A stretch of DNA of 64,000 bases, taken from NCBI RefSeq assembly GCF_964340395.1, contig NC_135570.1, forward strand, positions 4,636,322-4,700,321, in the 5' to 3' direction. A program made the translations under genes and the position numbers. The stretch comes from Glandiceps talaboti. Its lineage: Eukaryota > Hemichordata > Enteropneusta > Spengelidae. Shown here one piece after another: positions 62,801 to 64,000 of the stretch. The number at the start of each line of letters is the position of its first letter. Positions within the stretch are counted from its first letter, which is position 1. Below the pieces are notes generated by a model. That model had not been told where the DNA came from, ran no database searches, and saw nothing but the letters and a program-made list of their open reading frames with translations.

Positions 62801-64000
62801 CCTGGAATTTCATATTAATCCTTGAAATCCTTGAAAATCTTGACATTTCCATCTTTTCATCTTACAGCTGGTTTTCAGTAAATGACAATGGAGAAATTAT
62901 GACTGCAGCTACTAAACTGGATCGAGAATTGAAGGACAGTTATGACATTTATGTCGTTGCATCTGATAAGGGACGATATCCCCGAAGTACAGCTGTTCCT
63001 GTCACCATTGATATTCTTGATATTAATGATAATTTACCAGTGTTCTCACAAAGTAATTATCAAGGTGATGTTGATGAGGGTGATGCAGCTGTTGGTTCTG
63101 GTGTTGTGACAGTGCAGGTGAGAAAACATTGCATCTATTACTATTGAGAAGTCATCAGTGTGCCCTCTAATGATAGCCAAATTTTGTTGTTGTGGGTCAA
63201 AATGATAAAAACTGACATTTCTTGTGAGTCTCTACATAGTAAGAGATAGGAGAACACCAAATTTTGGTAGGTCACTAGAAATCGTGTGCATCAGTGGCAC
63301 GTCAAATTGGCTTAGAGGGCACACTGGTCTGCACAGAGTAAGAGATAGGAGAACACCAAATTTTCATGTGTCACTAGAAATTGTGTGCGTCGGTCAAATT
63401 GGCTTTAGTAGGCACAAGTGATAATTCATCAAAACAGCCCCTGCAGTAACATAACTTGACCTTGACATTTGAGCATCTCCTTAAATAAAATGACTCTTTG
63501 ACAAAGTTTGGTGTTTTTGTTAGTTTTTGAAATGGACACAATCAATTGGTCAGTACGTGTCATGCAGAAGAGATATAACGTACAATGTCTTACTACCACC
63601 AGGCATGCATTAAAAATTAGGTGGGGAATTTAATATGTAACTTGTTTTTTGATTCCAAATGGTTCCAGTGTCCCAAGACTGAACATTGTAGCACATGATA
63701 GTACAAGAAGGATAATTATTCCCCCTTCTTTGGGGCAGGTTCTTATGGAGCCACAAAGAGGTACATGATTTATAACATTGCTGCAACCAAAATATCACCA
63801 TTTGACTGATGTTCGTGATGTTTTTTCCAAATTATGTTCACTGGGCAGGACTGCAGTTAAATTAAAAAAAATTCATTTTGTTTTTACTGAAATTGCAACA
63901 AACTTTGTTTACAGTCAACAGATGATGATTCACCTCCCAATGATGATACAGCATATTTGATCAGTGATGGTAATGATGGCGGCCATTTTGAAATCAGTGC
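25941..64000 (+). CDS. Giant protocadherin-15/Cad99C-like cadherin gene, partial (47 exons, both ends missing)
   Basis: This is a spliced gene; the exons are listed separately. The joined frame encodes about 2,275 residues made almost only of cadherin (EC) repeats of about 100 residues. Linkers such as [20 protein letters not shown] and [10 protein letters not shown], and XEX motifs such as VNELTP and VYENAT, recur in register. By family knowledge these bind calcium between repeats and stiffen an adhesive extracellular rod. EC1 has a Cys at its start and another near its end (NVKCYK), and EC2 ends in [11 protein letters not shown] read these as hallmarks of PCDH15/Cad99C, which work in stereocilia or microvilli. 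From EC6 on the protein repeats a 7-EC, 14-exon unit, so the ectodomain is at least twice the 11 ECs of PCDH15. Signal peptide, membrane segment and tail are not in the identified exons. Cadherin identity is certain; the PCDH15 class is an inference, and a CDH23-like or lineage-specific cadherin remains possible. Confidence 0.93.
26041..26385 (+). repeat. Dispersed repeat, family K copy 2 (intron 1)
   Basis: AAATCTCTCCAAACTTTGCTA, GCAGCCATATTGGATTCTAA and TACTTGAACAAAGCAA match the other family K copies. Confidence 0.6.
26780..26931 (+). CDS. Cadherin exon 2: EC1
   Basis: 152 bp, acceptor gtgttgcag, donor GTATGT, enters in phase 1 and leaves in phase 0. It encodes [20 protein letters not shown] onward, then [12 protein letters not shown], with one N-glycosylation sequon (NIT). 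It has the strand pattern expected of the EC1 core. Confidence 0.88.
27114..27350. repeat. (TG)n-rich microsatellite (intron 2)
   Basis: Compound TG/TATG/TGCG repeat. All frames across it are artefacts. Confidence 0.95.
27564..27635 (+). CDS. Cadherin exon 3: EC1, second cysteine
   Basis: 72 bp, 24 codons, phase 0 at both ends, donor GTAAGA. It encodes [18 protein letters not shown]. The Cys lies where PCDH15 EC1 has its disulfide partner, so a bond with the Cys of exon 1 is likely (inference). Confidence 0.87.
27706..27870. repeat. (GAT)n/(GAC)n microsatellite (intron 3)
   Basis: Compound trinucleotide repeat with a (GAC) core near 27,777-27,803. The His/Arg-rich antisense frame is spurious. 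Confidence 0.93.
28057..28143 (+). CDS. Cadherin exon 4: EC1/EC2 linker
   Basis: 87 bp, phase 0 at both ends, acceptor tattttcag, donor GTAGGC. It encodes [14 protein letters not shown], the calcium-binding linker, followed by the first EC2 strand ending VEVNE. Confidence 0.92.
28194..28238. repeat. Poly-C (27) joined to poly-A (18), intron 4
   Basis: Uninterrupted C27A18. A run of this kind is often mis-sized in assemblies. Confidence 0.9.
28414..28506 (+). CDS. Cadherin exon 5: EC2
   Basis: 93 bp, phase 0 at both ends, acceptor aactttcag, donor GTAAGT. It begins [18 protein letters not shown]. With exon 4 this makes VNELTPPG, matching the VNELTPVG seen in PCDH15 EC2 (from memory of the family). 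Confidence 0.9.
28734..28847 (+). CDS. Cadherin exon 6: EC2
   Basis: 114 bp, phase 0 at both ends, acceptor cctttgtag, donor GTAAGT. It encodes [20 protein letters not shown], where LDFE stands in for the usual LDRE; one sequon (NVT). Confidence 0.92.
29769..30013. mobile_element. Foldback element, family D (intron 6)
   Basis: CTCTTCTTCCACTTTTGATT at the left end pairs with AATCAAAAGTGGAAGAAGAG at the right end. CAGAATGATTCAAATTTGCT pairs with AGCAAATTTGGATCATTCTG in the middle. A half copy is at 45,660-45,780. Confidence 0.8.
30079..30283 (+). CDS. Cadherin exon 7: EC2/EC3 with DGDD linker
   Basis: 205 bp, enters in phase 0 and leaves in phase 1, donor GTAAGT. It encodes [14 protein letters not shown] and then [20 protein letters not shown]. 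The DGDD linker and the [11 protein letters not shown] stretch parallel PCDH15 EC2/EC3 and are the best family evidence in the window. Confidence 0.93.
30320..30507. mobile_element. Foldback element, family C (intron 7)
   Basis: CGAGAATAAATATTC and GAAATTTCTACTCACATAGT pair with ACTCTGTGAGCAGAAATTTC and GAACATTCATTCTCG. Arms are about 72 bp. A second, larger copy is at 49,490-49,715. Confidence 0.75.
30666..30805 (+). CDS. Cadherin exon 8: EC3
   Basis: 140 bp, enters in phase 1 and leaves in phase 0, acceptor ttttcctag, donor GTGAGT. It encodes [20 protein letters not shown], the standard EC core with a DRE motif and one sequon (NRT). Confidence 0.93.
31470..31530. repeat. (AATC)n simple repeat (intron 8)
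   Basis: Imperfect CAAT/AATC repeats, most regular near 31,500-31,525. Confidence 0.8.
31800..31976 (+). CDS. Cadherin exon 9: EC3/EC4 linker; donor lies in a minisatellite
   Basis: 177 bp, phase 0 at both ends, acceptor tgttttcag, donor GTGAGT. It encodes [11 protein letters not shown] and then [12 protein letters not shown]. Exon 10 continues GDNAVYEF, rebuilding the EC motif [14 protein letters not shown], so the donor after the first minisatellite copy is the one that restores a normal EC4. The last 36 bases are copy 1 of a 51-bp tandem repeat, and later copies carry further GT donors in the same frame. Confidence 0.9.
31941..32372 (+). repeat. 51-bp minisatellite overlapping exon 9 and its splice donor
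   Basis: Eight full copies and one partial copy of TTTGTTACAGAGGTGGAAGC + AATTGACAGGGATGAG + GTAAGTTTGGCAACC. Copy 1 is the exon 9 end plus its donor. Copies 2-8 repeat the donor as GTAAGT, GTGAGT or GTCAGT. 51 is a multiple of three and the coding frame stays open through all copies to a stop at about 32,385. Confidence 0.95.
32608..32760 (+). CDS. Cadherin exon 10: EC4
   Basis: 153 bp, phase 0 at both ends, acceptor cttttcag, donor GTAAGT. It encodes [20 protein letters not shown] and on to YYNVT. The core carries [11 protein letters not shown] instead of the usual LDRE strand. Confidence 0.91.
33501..33671 (+). CDS. Cadherin exon 11: EC4/EC5 linker
   Basis: 171 bp, phase 0 at both ends, acceptor tcattacag, donor GTAAGA. 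It encodes [13 protein letters not shown] and [12 protein letters not shown]. Distantly related to the later 233-bp exons at 47,136 and 60,149. Confidence 0.93.
34657..34853 (+). CDS. Cadherin exon 12: EC5
   Basis: 197 bp, enters in phase 0 and leaves in phase 2, acceptor cttctccag, donor GTGAGT. It encodes [20 protein letters not shown] and ends [10 protein letters not shown]. Same phase and fold position as the 209-bp exons at 47,973 and 60,687, so EC5 looks like the last repeat of a partial ancestral 7-EC unit. Confidence 0.93.
36255..36600 (+). repeat. Dispersed repeat, family G (intron 12)
   Basis: Matched with 38,405-38,790: GGGACCTTGTCACTACGAGT / GGGGCCTTGTCACTATGAGT, then GCTGAAT(A/G)AA, and an AATCCATATT landmark. 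A shorter piece is near 46,965-47,045. Confidence 0.6.
36737..36866 (+). CDS. Cadherin exon 13: EC5/EC6 linker, first exon of module 1
   Basis: 130 bp, enters in phase 2 and leaves in phase 0, acceptor tatgtctag. It encodes [20 protein letters not shown]. Same length and phase as the exons at 48,524 and 61,042. This is where the 14-exon repeat unit begins. Confidence 0.94.
36960..37690 (+). repeat. Dispersed repeat, family K copy 3, with internal minisatellite
   Basis: Same landmarks as the other K copies, but the GCCATATTGGATTCT part is expanded about tenfold at 37,093-37,565. Confidence 0.7.
37093..37565. repeat. Minisatellite, about 48-bp unit, about 10 copies
   Basis: The unit is CATAGAGTTATCACAGTATT + C(G/A)GTGGCCATATTGGATTCT + AAAATGG or ATTTTCC. 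Two variants of the last part are interspersed. Confidence 0.93.
37844..37917 (+). CDS. Cadherin exon 14: EC6
   Basis: 74 bp, phase 0 in and 2 out, donor GTAAGT. It encodes [20 protein letters not shown]. Paralogous to 49,360 (74 bp) and 61,318 (80 bp). Confidence 0.92.
38260..38344 (+). CDS. Cadherin exon 15: EC6
   Basis: 85 bp, phase 2 in and 0 out, acceptor ttattatag, donor GTAAGT. It encodes [20 protein letters not shown]. Paralogues of the same length at 49,925 and 61,516. Confidence 0.92.
38405..38790 (+). repeat. Dispersed repeat, family G (intron 15)
   Basis: Second copy of the segment at 36,255-36,600. GGCCTTGTCACTA and TAGTGACAAACCCTTAGG form an imperfect inverted pair. Confidence 0.55.
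38914..39042 (+). CDS. Cadherin exon 16: EC6/EC7 linker
   Basis: 129 bp, phase 0 at both ends, acceptor catttgcag, donor GTAAGT. It encodes [20 protein letters not shown]. Paralogues at 50,700 (123 bp) and 61,888 (126 bp). Confidence 0.94.
39065..39360 (-). mobile_element. SINE-like element, family H, reverse copy (intron 16)
   Basis: Matches 62,090-62,382 in the same orientation over CTCTATCCTACCAGGTCCC and CAGAAACAAATGACAG. The tRNA-like head is eroded here. Confidence 0.6.
39695..39759 (+). CDS. Cadherin exon 17: EC7
   Basis: 65 bp, phase 0 in and 2 out, acceptor tctcaaag, donor GTAAGT. It encodes [20 protein letters not shown], the DxDxGxN motif. Paralogues at 51,281 (65 bp) and 62,655 (71 bp). 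Confidence 0.91.
40654..40888 (+). CDS. Cadherin exon 18: EC7/EC8 linker
   Basis: 235 bp, phase 2 in and 0 out, acceptor catctttag, donor GTAAAA. It encodes [20 protein letters not shown] and the linker [10 protein letters not shown]. The next strand, [11 protein letters not shown], is short compared with the paralogues at 51,767 and 62,868. Confidence 0.94.
41091..41143. repeat. Short perfect-armed hairpin (intron 18)
   Basis: GGCACTAAATCGATGGAACT + AGT pairs with ACT + AGTTCCATTCATTAGTGCC across an 8-bp loop; one or two mismatches. Confidence 0.75.
41377..41616 (+). CDS. Cadherin exon 19: EC8
   Basis: 240 bp, phase 0 at both ends, acceptor aataacag, donor GTAAGT. It encodes [20 protein letters not shown] and later sequon-rich [10 protein letters not shown]. 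Paralogues at 52,661 and 63,915. Confidence 0.94.
41655..41790 (+). repeat. Dispersed repeat fragment, family I (intron 19)
   Basis: GTCACTACTT...TTTTTGTTTTCCAGCAAA matches 25,780-25,815 and, inverted, 2,690-2,785. Confidence 0.45.
41926..42186 (+). CDS. Cadherin exon 20: EC8/EC9 linker and most of EC9
   Basis: 261 bp, phase 0 at both ends, acceptor atccttcag after a T run, donor GTGAGC. It starts [20 protein letters not shown], then [20 protein letters not shown] and NIDRDPDNN. Paralogue at 53,662. Confidence 0.94.
42520..42619 (+). CDS. Cadherin exon 21: EC9/EC10 linker
   Basis: 100 bp, phase 0 in and 1 out, acceptor tgttgacag, donor GTGAGT. It encodes [17 protein letters not shown]. Paralogue of the same length at 54,557. 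The following intron (2.66 kb) is one of the two longest in the mapped gene. Confidence 0.93.
42620..45282. other. Long intron 21
   Basis: 2.66 kb without a supported gene. It contains a C-rich stretch near 43,000, an ATATCATACC-type simple repeat near 44,030 and a slightly GC-richer segment at 44,080-44,280 of unknown nature. The frame at 42,945-43,322 has no recognisable similarity. Confidence 0.6.
45283..45535 (+). CDS. Cadherin exon 22: EC10, nearly identical to exon 36
   Basis: 253 bp, phase 1 in and 2 out, acceptor attttaacag, donor GTTAGT (weak). It encodes [20 protein letters not shown] onward to [11 protein letters not shown]. From GCTGAAGATGCT to near the 3' end I count about six differences from the exon at 58,176, while the flanking introns do not match. 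Confidence 0.94.
45660..45780 (+). repeat. Half copy of foldback family D (intron 22)
   Basis: TTTGATTGAGAAAC, GTGTCTAACTG and CAGAATGATCCAAATTTGCT match the 29,769-30,013 element. Confidence 0.6.
46038..46125 (+). CDS. Cadherin exon 23: EC10/EC11 linker, non-canonical
   Basis: 88 bp, phase 2 in and 0 out, acceptor tgttttcag, donor GTAAGC. It encodes [20 protein letters not shown]; the expected acidic residue before the NDN is Asn. Paralogue of the same length at 58,866. Confidence 0.92.
46508..46598 (+). CDS. Cadherin exon 24: EC11
   Basis: 91 bp, phase 0 in and 1 out, acceptor ttttactag, donor GTAACC. It encodes [20 protein letters not shown]. Paralogue of the same length at 59,548. Confidence 0.92.
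47136..47368 (+). CDS. Cadherin exon 25: EC11/EC12 linker
   Basis: 233 bp, phase 1 in and 0 out, acceptor ttgttgtag, donor GTAATG. It encodes [20 protein letters not shown] and the linker [10 protein letters not shown]. Paralogue of the same length at 60,149. Confidence 0.94.
47846..47885. repeat. (GATT)n microsatellite (intron 25)
   Basis: Seven to eight near-perfect units. Confidence 0.88.
47973..48181 (+). CDS. Cadherin exon 26: EC12, last exon of module 1
   Basis: 209 bp, phase 0 in and 2 out, acceptor acgaatcag, donor GTAAGA. It encodes [20 protein letters not shown] and [13 protein letters not shown]. Paralogue of the same length at 60,687. Confidence 0.94.
48362..48432 (+). mobile_element. 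Truncated tRNA-like SINE head (intron 26)
   Basis: GGATGGTTAGAGTGGTTGGC followed by GGTTGCAGATTTGAGTCTC resembles A- and B-box regions of a tRNA-derived SINE head; it matches the head of family H at 62,382. Confidence 0.55.
48524..48653 (+). CDS. Cadherin exon 27: EC12/EC13 linker, first exon of module 2
   Basis: 130 bp, phase 2 in and 0 out, acceptor gacacatcag, donor GTGTGT. It encodes [20 protein letters not shown]. Starts the second copy of the 14-exon unit, 11.8 kb after exon 13. Confidence 0.93.
48785..49060 (+). repeat. Dispersed repeat, family K copy 4 (intron 27)
   Basis: AAATTTGGGGTTTCCCTG and GGAGCCATATTGGTTTCTAA match the other K copies. Confidence 0.6.
49360..49433 (+). CDS. 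Cadherin exon 28: EC13
   Basis: 74 bp, phase 0 in and 2 out, acceptor ttctgcacag, donor GTAAAT. It encodes [20 protein letters not shown]. Paralogue of exons 14 and 42. Confidence 0.91.
49490..49715. mobile_element. Foldback element, family C copy 2 (intron 28)
   Basis: GTGAAATTTCTACCCACAGA pairs with CTCTGTGAGTAGAAATTTC, and AATCCAAAATTTT pairs with AAAATTTTGGATT. Confidence 0.7.
49925..50009 (+). CDS. Cadherin exon 29: EC13
   Basis: 85 bp, phase 2 in and 0 out, acceptor attcttgcag, donor GTAAGT. It encodes [20 protein letters not shown]. Paralogue of exons 15 and 43. Confidence 0.92.
50175..50242. repeat. Poly-T and poly-G runs (intron 29)
   Basis: Long T blocks followed by a G-rich run. 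Confidence 0.85.
50700..50822 (+). CDS. Cadherin exon 30: EC13/EC14 linker
   Basis: 123 bp, phase 0 at both ends, acceptor attcgacag, donor GTAAGT. It encodes [20 protein letters not shown]. Paralogue of exons 16 and 44. Confidence 0.93.
51281..51345 (+). CDS. Cadherin exon 31: EC14
   Basis: 65 bp, phase 0 in and 2 out, acceptor cttttccag, donor GTAAGA. It encodes [20 protein letters not shown]. Paralogue of exons 17 and 45. Confidence 0.92.
51412..51708 (+). mobile_element. tRNA-derived SINE (intron 31)
   Basis: The head GTCCAAGTGGTTAAACCACT and the B box GGGTTCGAACCCC look like a Ser/Leu-type tRNA. A body with GGTACTCTGGTTTCCTCG follows, and the element ends in an A/T-rich tail with a TTTAGAATTTAGAATTTAG repeat. 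Orientation is that of the gene. Confidence 0.8.
51767..52007 (+). CDS. Cadherin exon 32: EC14/EC15 linker
   Basis: 241 bp, phase 2 in and 0 out, acceptor gtccaacag, donor GTTAGT. It encodes [20 protein letters not shown] and the linker [10 protein letters not shown]. Paralogue of exons 18 and 46. Confidence 0.94.
52661..52888 (+). CDS. Cadherin exon 33: EC15, start identical to exon 47
   Basis: 228 bp, phase 0 at both ends, acceptor ctttcatcag, donor GTAGGT. It encodes [20 protein letters not shown] onward. The first 84 bases appear identical to the visible part of the exon at 63,915. Confidence 0.94.
53068..53602 (-). mobile_element. TIR element core, family A copy 3 (intron 33)
   Basis: The reverse complement matches 7,875-8,378 and 19,055-19,667. 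The ends ACAGCTGCACTCGCTGG and CAGCTAGTACAG are inverted relative to each other. Confidence 0.7.
53662..53916 (+). CDS. Cadherin exon 34: EC15/EC16 linker and most of EC16
   Basis: 255 bp, phase 0 at both ends, acceptor ctttctgcag, donor GTAAGT. It starts [20 protein letters not shown], where the usual NDN or NDE is NNN, then [20 protein letters not shown]. Paralogue of exon 20. Confidence 0.94.
54557..54656 (+). CDS. Cadherin exon 35: EC16/EC17 linker
   Basis: 100 bp, phase 0 in and 1 out, acceptor tttgtgtag, donor GTAGGA. It encodes [17 protein letters not shown]. Paralogue of exon 21. It is followed by the longest mapped intron (3.5 kb), as exon 21 is followed by 2.66 kb. Confidence 0.93.
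55374..55505 (+). repeat. Dispersed repeat, family E copy 1
   Basis: GTACCCTCTAATGATAG, ATTTCTTGTGAGTCTC and GGGGAACACCAAATTTTG match 63,148-63,423. Confidence 0.7.
57740..57838. repeat. Two-copy tandem repeat, about 50 bp
   Basis: TAGGCATGG(T/C)CTGACAG and GTCACTGCAGAATTGTCAGT occur twice in a row. Confidence 0.85.
58176..58428 (+). CDS. Cadherin exon 36: EC17, nearly identical to exon 22
   Basis: 253 bp, phase 1 in and 2 out, acceptor tttatttcag, donor GTAGGT. It encodes [20 protein letters not shown] onward to [11 protein letters not shown]. The first 20 or so bases differ from exon 22 and the rest is nearly identical. Confidence 0.94.
58443..58690. repeat. (CTGT)n-rich microsatellite (intron 36)
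   Basis: Imperfect CTGT/CTCT units just 3' of the exon 36 donor. The Cys/Leu/Ser-rich frames across it are spurious. Confidence 0.92.
58866..58953 (+). CDS. Cadherin exon 37: EC17/EC18 linker, degenerate
   Basis: 88 bp, phase 2 in and 0 out, acceptor attttccag, donor GTAAGT. It encodes [20 protein letters not shown]; the DxNDN calcium motif has become NNANTK. Paralogue of exon 23. Confidence 0.92.
59548..59638 (+). CDS. Cadherin exon 38: EC18
   Basis: 91 bp, phase 0 in and 1 out, acceptor atttgacag, donor GTGAGT. It encodes [20 protein letters not shown]. Paralogue of exon 24. Confidence 0.92.
60149..60381 (+). CDS. Cadherin exon 39: EC18/EC19 linker
   Basis: 233 bp, phase 1 in and 0 out, acceptor tttctgcag, donor GTAAAG. 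It encodes [20 protein letters not shown] and the linker [10 protein letters not shown]. Paralogue of exon 25. Confidence 0.94.
60687..60895 (+). CDS. Cadherin exon 40: EC19, last exon of module 2
   Basis: 209 bp, phase 0 in and 2 out, acceptor aacattag, donor GTATGT. It encodes [20 protein letters not shown] and [13 protein letters not shown]. Paralogue of exon 26, clearly similar at DNA level. Confidence 0.94.
61042..61171 (+). CDS. Cadherin exon 41: EC19/EC20 linker, first exon of module 3
   Basis: 130 bp, phase 2 in and 0 out, acceptor tttttttcag, donor GTAATA. It encodes [20 protein letters not shown]. Starts the third copy of the 14-exon unit, 12.5 kb after exon 27. Confidence 0.94.
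61318..61397 (+). CDS. Cadherin exon 42: EC20
   Basis: 80 bp, two codons longer than its paralogues, phase 0 in and 2 out, acceptor gattgcag, donor GTGAGA. It encodes [20 protein letters not shown]. Confidence 0.92.
61516..61600 (+). CDS. Cadherin exon 43: EC20
   Basis: 85 bp, phase 2 in and 0 out, acceptor atttttag, donor GTGAGT. It encodes [20 protein letters not shown]. Confidence 0.92.
61888..62013 (+). CDS. Cadherin exon 44: EC20/EC21 linker
   Basis: 126 bp, phase 0 at both ends, acceptor tctgatcag, donor GTAAGT. It encodes [20 protein letters not shown]. Confidence 0.93.
62090..62382 (-). mobile_element. tRNA-derived SINE-like element, family H, reverse (intron 44)
   Basis: Read on the minus strand it begins CCATGGAGTTATAATGGTCA, has a B-box-like GCAGGTTTGAGCC, then the body shared with 39,065-39,360. 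Confidence 0.65.
62655..62725 (+). CDS. Cadherin exon 45: EC21
   Basis: 71 bp, phase 0 in and 2 out, acceptor ttactgtag, donor GTAAGT. It encodes [20 protein letters not shown]. Confidence 0.91.
62868..63117 (+). CDS. Cadherin exon 46: EC21/EC22 linker
   Basis: 250 bp, phase 2 in and 0 out, acceptor atcttacag, donor GTGAGA. It encodes [20 protein letters not shown] and the linker [10 protein letters not shown]. Confidence 0.94.
63148..63423 (+). repeat. Dispersed repeat, family E copy 2, with internal duplication
   Basis: Contains the 55,374 landmarks. The part AGATAGGAGAACACCAAATT to TTGGCTTTAG-like occurs twice in tandem. Confidence 0.7.
63915..64000 (+). CDS. Cadherin exon 47: EC22, cut by the window edge
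   Basis: At least 86 bp, phase 0 in, acceptor tgtttacag. It encodes [19 protein letters not shown] and appears identical to the start of exon 33 except at the second-last visible base. Confidence 0.9.

Overview
This is a eukaryotic nuclear window, most likely from a marine invertebrate animal. It is AT-rich, carries tRNA-derived SINEs, foldback/MITE-like elements, micro- and minisatellites, and small exons with GT-AG introns. The species and phylum cannot be fixed from the sequence.

Layout: bases 1 to about 25,900 hold no protein-coding gene I can support. They hold dispersed and tandem repeats separated by featureless AT-rich DNA and are either intergenic or a long 5' intron. From 25,941 to the window end there is one very large plus-strand gene that runs off the right edge. 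I could join 47 coding exons (the last cut by the edge) in one continuous frame, about 2,275 residues. The product is an extracellular cadherin ectodomain with at least 21 complete cadherin (EC) repeats and the start of a 22nd. No signal peptide, transmembrane segment or cytoplasmic tail is securely seen; these should lie upstream of 25,941 and beyond 64,000.

The N-terminal part (EC1-EC3) resembles protocadherin-15/Cad99C proteins: a cysteine near the mature N-terminus with a second cysteine late in EC1, then a VNELTP strand in EC2 and a DGDD-type linker into EC3. After EC5 the protein does not look like an ordinary 11-EC PCDH15. It is built from a 14-exon, 7-EC super-module (about 730 residues, about 12 kb of genomic DNA). 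The module is present once at 36,737-48,181, again at 48,524-60,895, and a third copy starts at 61,042. Exon order and intron phases are the same in every copy and most exon lengths are identical. Two paralogous exon pairs are nearly identical while their introns are unrelated, which suggests recent exon-limited gene conversion.

Other notable items: a 51-bp minisatellite at 31,941-32,372 repeats the 3' end of an EC4 exon together with its splice donor and stays open in the coding frame. Within the 7-EC module the EC10/11 and EC17/18 linkers have lost canonical calcium-binding residues at the same position. Several repeat families occur in more than one copy, including a TIR element that appears to be the internal part of a longer element whose deletion derivative is a MITE.
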